This document shows positions 63,322-64,000 of a stretch of 64,000 bases of DNA, piece by piece. The position numbers and the translations under genes were made by a program. The notes below the pieces were generated by a model that saw nothing but the letters and a program-made list of their open reading frames with translations, did no database searches and had not been told where the DNA came from. This DNA is from Rhizobium sp. RM (GTDB taxonomy: Bacteria; Pseudomonadota; Alphaproteobacteria; Rhizobiales; Rhizobiaceae), in contig NZ_JACAWV010000007.1 of assembly GCF_013390595.1 (NCBI RefSeq), positions 248,001 through 312,000 of the forward strand. Direction: 5' to 3'. Numbering within the stretch: the first letter of the stretch is position 1; each line of letters opens with the position of its first letter.

Positions 63322-64000
63322 TCATATAGGGCCGGAAACAGCCATTGCAAAGATCAAAACGGTCACATCGGCGGCACCGGCCTTCTTCAAAACACGGGCC
63401 GCAGCGGCCACCGTCGCGCCGGTTGTATAAACGTCATCAACGAGAACAATGCGCTTTCCGACGACATCCGTTTCATGACCGGGCGCGATCGCAAAGGCAC
63501 CACGCACATTGTCCTGCCGTGCACGCGCTGAAAGGCCAACCTGCCGCTCTGTCGGTTTGACGCGCAGAAGCGTTCCGGCAAGCAACTGCTTATCGGCAAG
63601 CCTTACAAGATGTCTTGCCAACTCCGCCGACTGATTGAAACGCCGCTGCGTGAAACGTCGGCGATGCAACGGGACCGGAATGACGTAATCGCAGGCCCCC
63701 ACCCTCCCCTCACTTGCCCGCAGCATCCATGACGCCATGAAAGGAGCAAGGTCGGTCCGATCTTGATATTTGAGACGGTGGACCAGTTTGCGGGCGACAC
63801 CATCGTGGATCGCAACCGCCCGCAACCGGTCAAAAGCCGGCGGATTGGCGATGGCCTCACCGCTGACGACACCGTCTCCATGATCGAGGGACAATGGAAT
63901 TCCAAGAACTTCGCAATAGGGGCGCTCTATGAAGCCCACATCCCGCCAGCATTCGGGGCAAAGCGCGCCATCTGCACCTGTCATCCGGCCGCAGGCGGCA
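63322..64000 (-). CDS. comF: ComF family protein, N-terminus cut by window edge
   Basis: The visible 225 codons hold a zinc-finger remnant (ACGRMTGADGALCPECW, part of a four-Cys knuckle whose first Cys lies beyond the edge) and a phosphoribosyltransferase domain. Its PRPP loop is IVLVDDVYTTGAT near the C-terminal third, and YVIPVPLHRRRFTQRRFNQSAELA is the ComF hallmark. In Haemophilus and Bacillus ComF supports DNA uptake; in rhizobia its role is not known. It is the first visible gene of the comF-grxC-Nit-DUF1178 group. Confidence 0.9.
   Translation of the reverse strand, partial: AACGRMTGADGALCPECWRDVGFIERPYCEVLGIPLSLDHGDGVVSGEAIANPPAFDRLRAVAIHDGVARKLVHRLKYQDRTDLAPFMASWMLRASEGRVGACDYVIPVPLHRRRFTQRRFNQSAELARHLVRLADKQLLAGTLLRVKPTERQVGLSARARQDNVRGAFAIAPGHETDVVGKRIVLVDDVYTTGATVAAAARVLKKAGAADVTVLIFAMAVSGPI

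Overview
The window looks like a chromosomal segment of a Rhizobiaceae alphaproteobacterium, most likely Agrobacterium or a close Rhizobium relative. This is an inference from gene content (a polyol-type smo transporter, a LysR/gcdH pair, a grxC-Nit-DUF1178-ubiG neighbourhood, many solute-binding ABC importers), from moderately high GC and from strong Shine-Dalgarno sites. No rRNA, tRNA, IS element, prophage or CRISPR array was seen. Coding density is high and nearly every gene belongs to nutrient uptake, the first step of catabolism, or the control of these.

Layout, left to right. (1) 1-5254: a polyol ABC importer (smoE, smoF, smoG and partial smoK, reading leftwards) behind a SorC-family regulator. 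(2) 5719-9386: a LacI-type regulator divergent from a DapA-family aldolase/lyase and an MFS transporter, with a 24-bp perfect palindrome over the shared promoter. (3) 9750-16828: a peptide-type ABC system split over two strands: a fused dual ATPase and an M20 amidohydrolase leftwards, a binding protein and two permeases rightwards. (4) 16872-22894: a second peptide-type binding protein and two permeases with an amidase, a DJ-1/PfpI protein and a ribbon-helix-helix protein; it has no ATPase of its own. (5) 23060-25949: an ECF sigma factor and membrane anti-sigma factor, a secreted DUF4394 protein and a secreted fasciclin protein. (6) 26087-34316: a third, complete peptide ABC operon headed by an M19 dipeptidase, with a LysR regulator downstream and a phosphoribosyltransferase upstream. 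(7) 34512-38546: a second M20 hydrolase, an MFS transporter with a divergent frameshifted LysR gene, and a small XRE regulator/membrane protein pair. (8) 38689-46341: a LacI-controlled operon of a Pot/Fbp-type ABC importer, a nucleoside hydrolase and adenine deaminase, read here as a purine nucleoside uptake and salvage unit. (9) 46396-52535: LysR and glutaryl-CoA dehydrogenase, a chemoreceptor, and a semialdehyde dehydrogenase. (10) 52609-57517: a DNA alkylation repair protein convergent with the sulfate importer sbp-cysTWA. (11) 57689-64000: acyl-CoA metabolism, small envelope/hypothetical proteins, ubiG, a broken DUF3291 gene, DUF1178, a Nit-type amidase, glutaredoxin and partial comF.

Common themes. 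Three peptide-type importers each lie next to a different amide-cleaving enzyme (M20, amidase, M19), which suggests scavenging of distinct N-acyl or peptide substrates. All six binding-protein genes are followed directly by an RNA hairpin before the next transporter gene. Two LacI operators and one LysR box can be read with promoter elements. Two genes are visibly damaged (LysR frameshift near 37,800; DUF3291 nonsense codon at 61618-61620), and cysT has an odd start region next to a run of five G.
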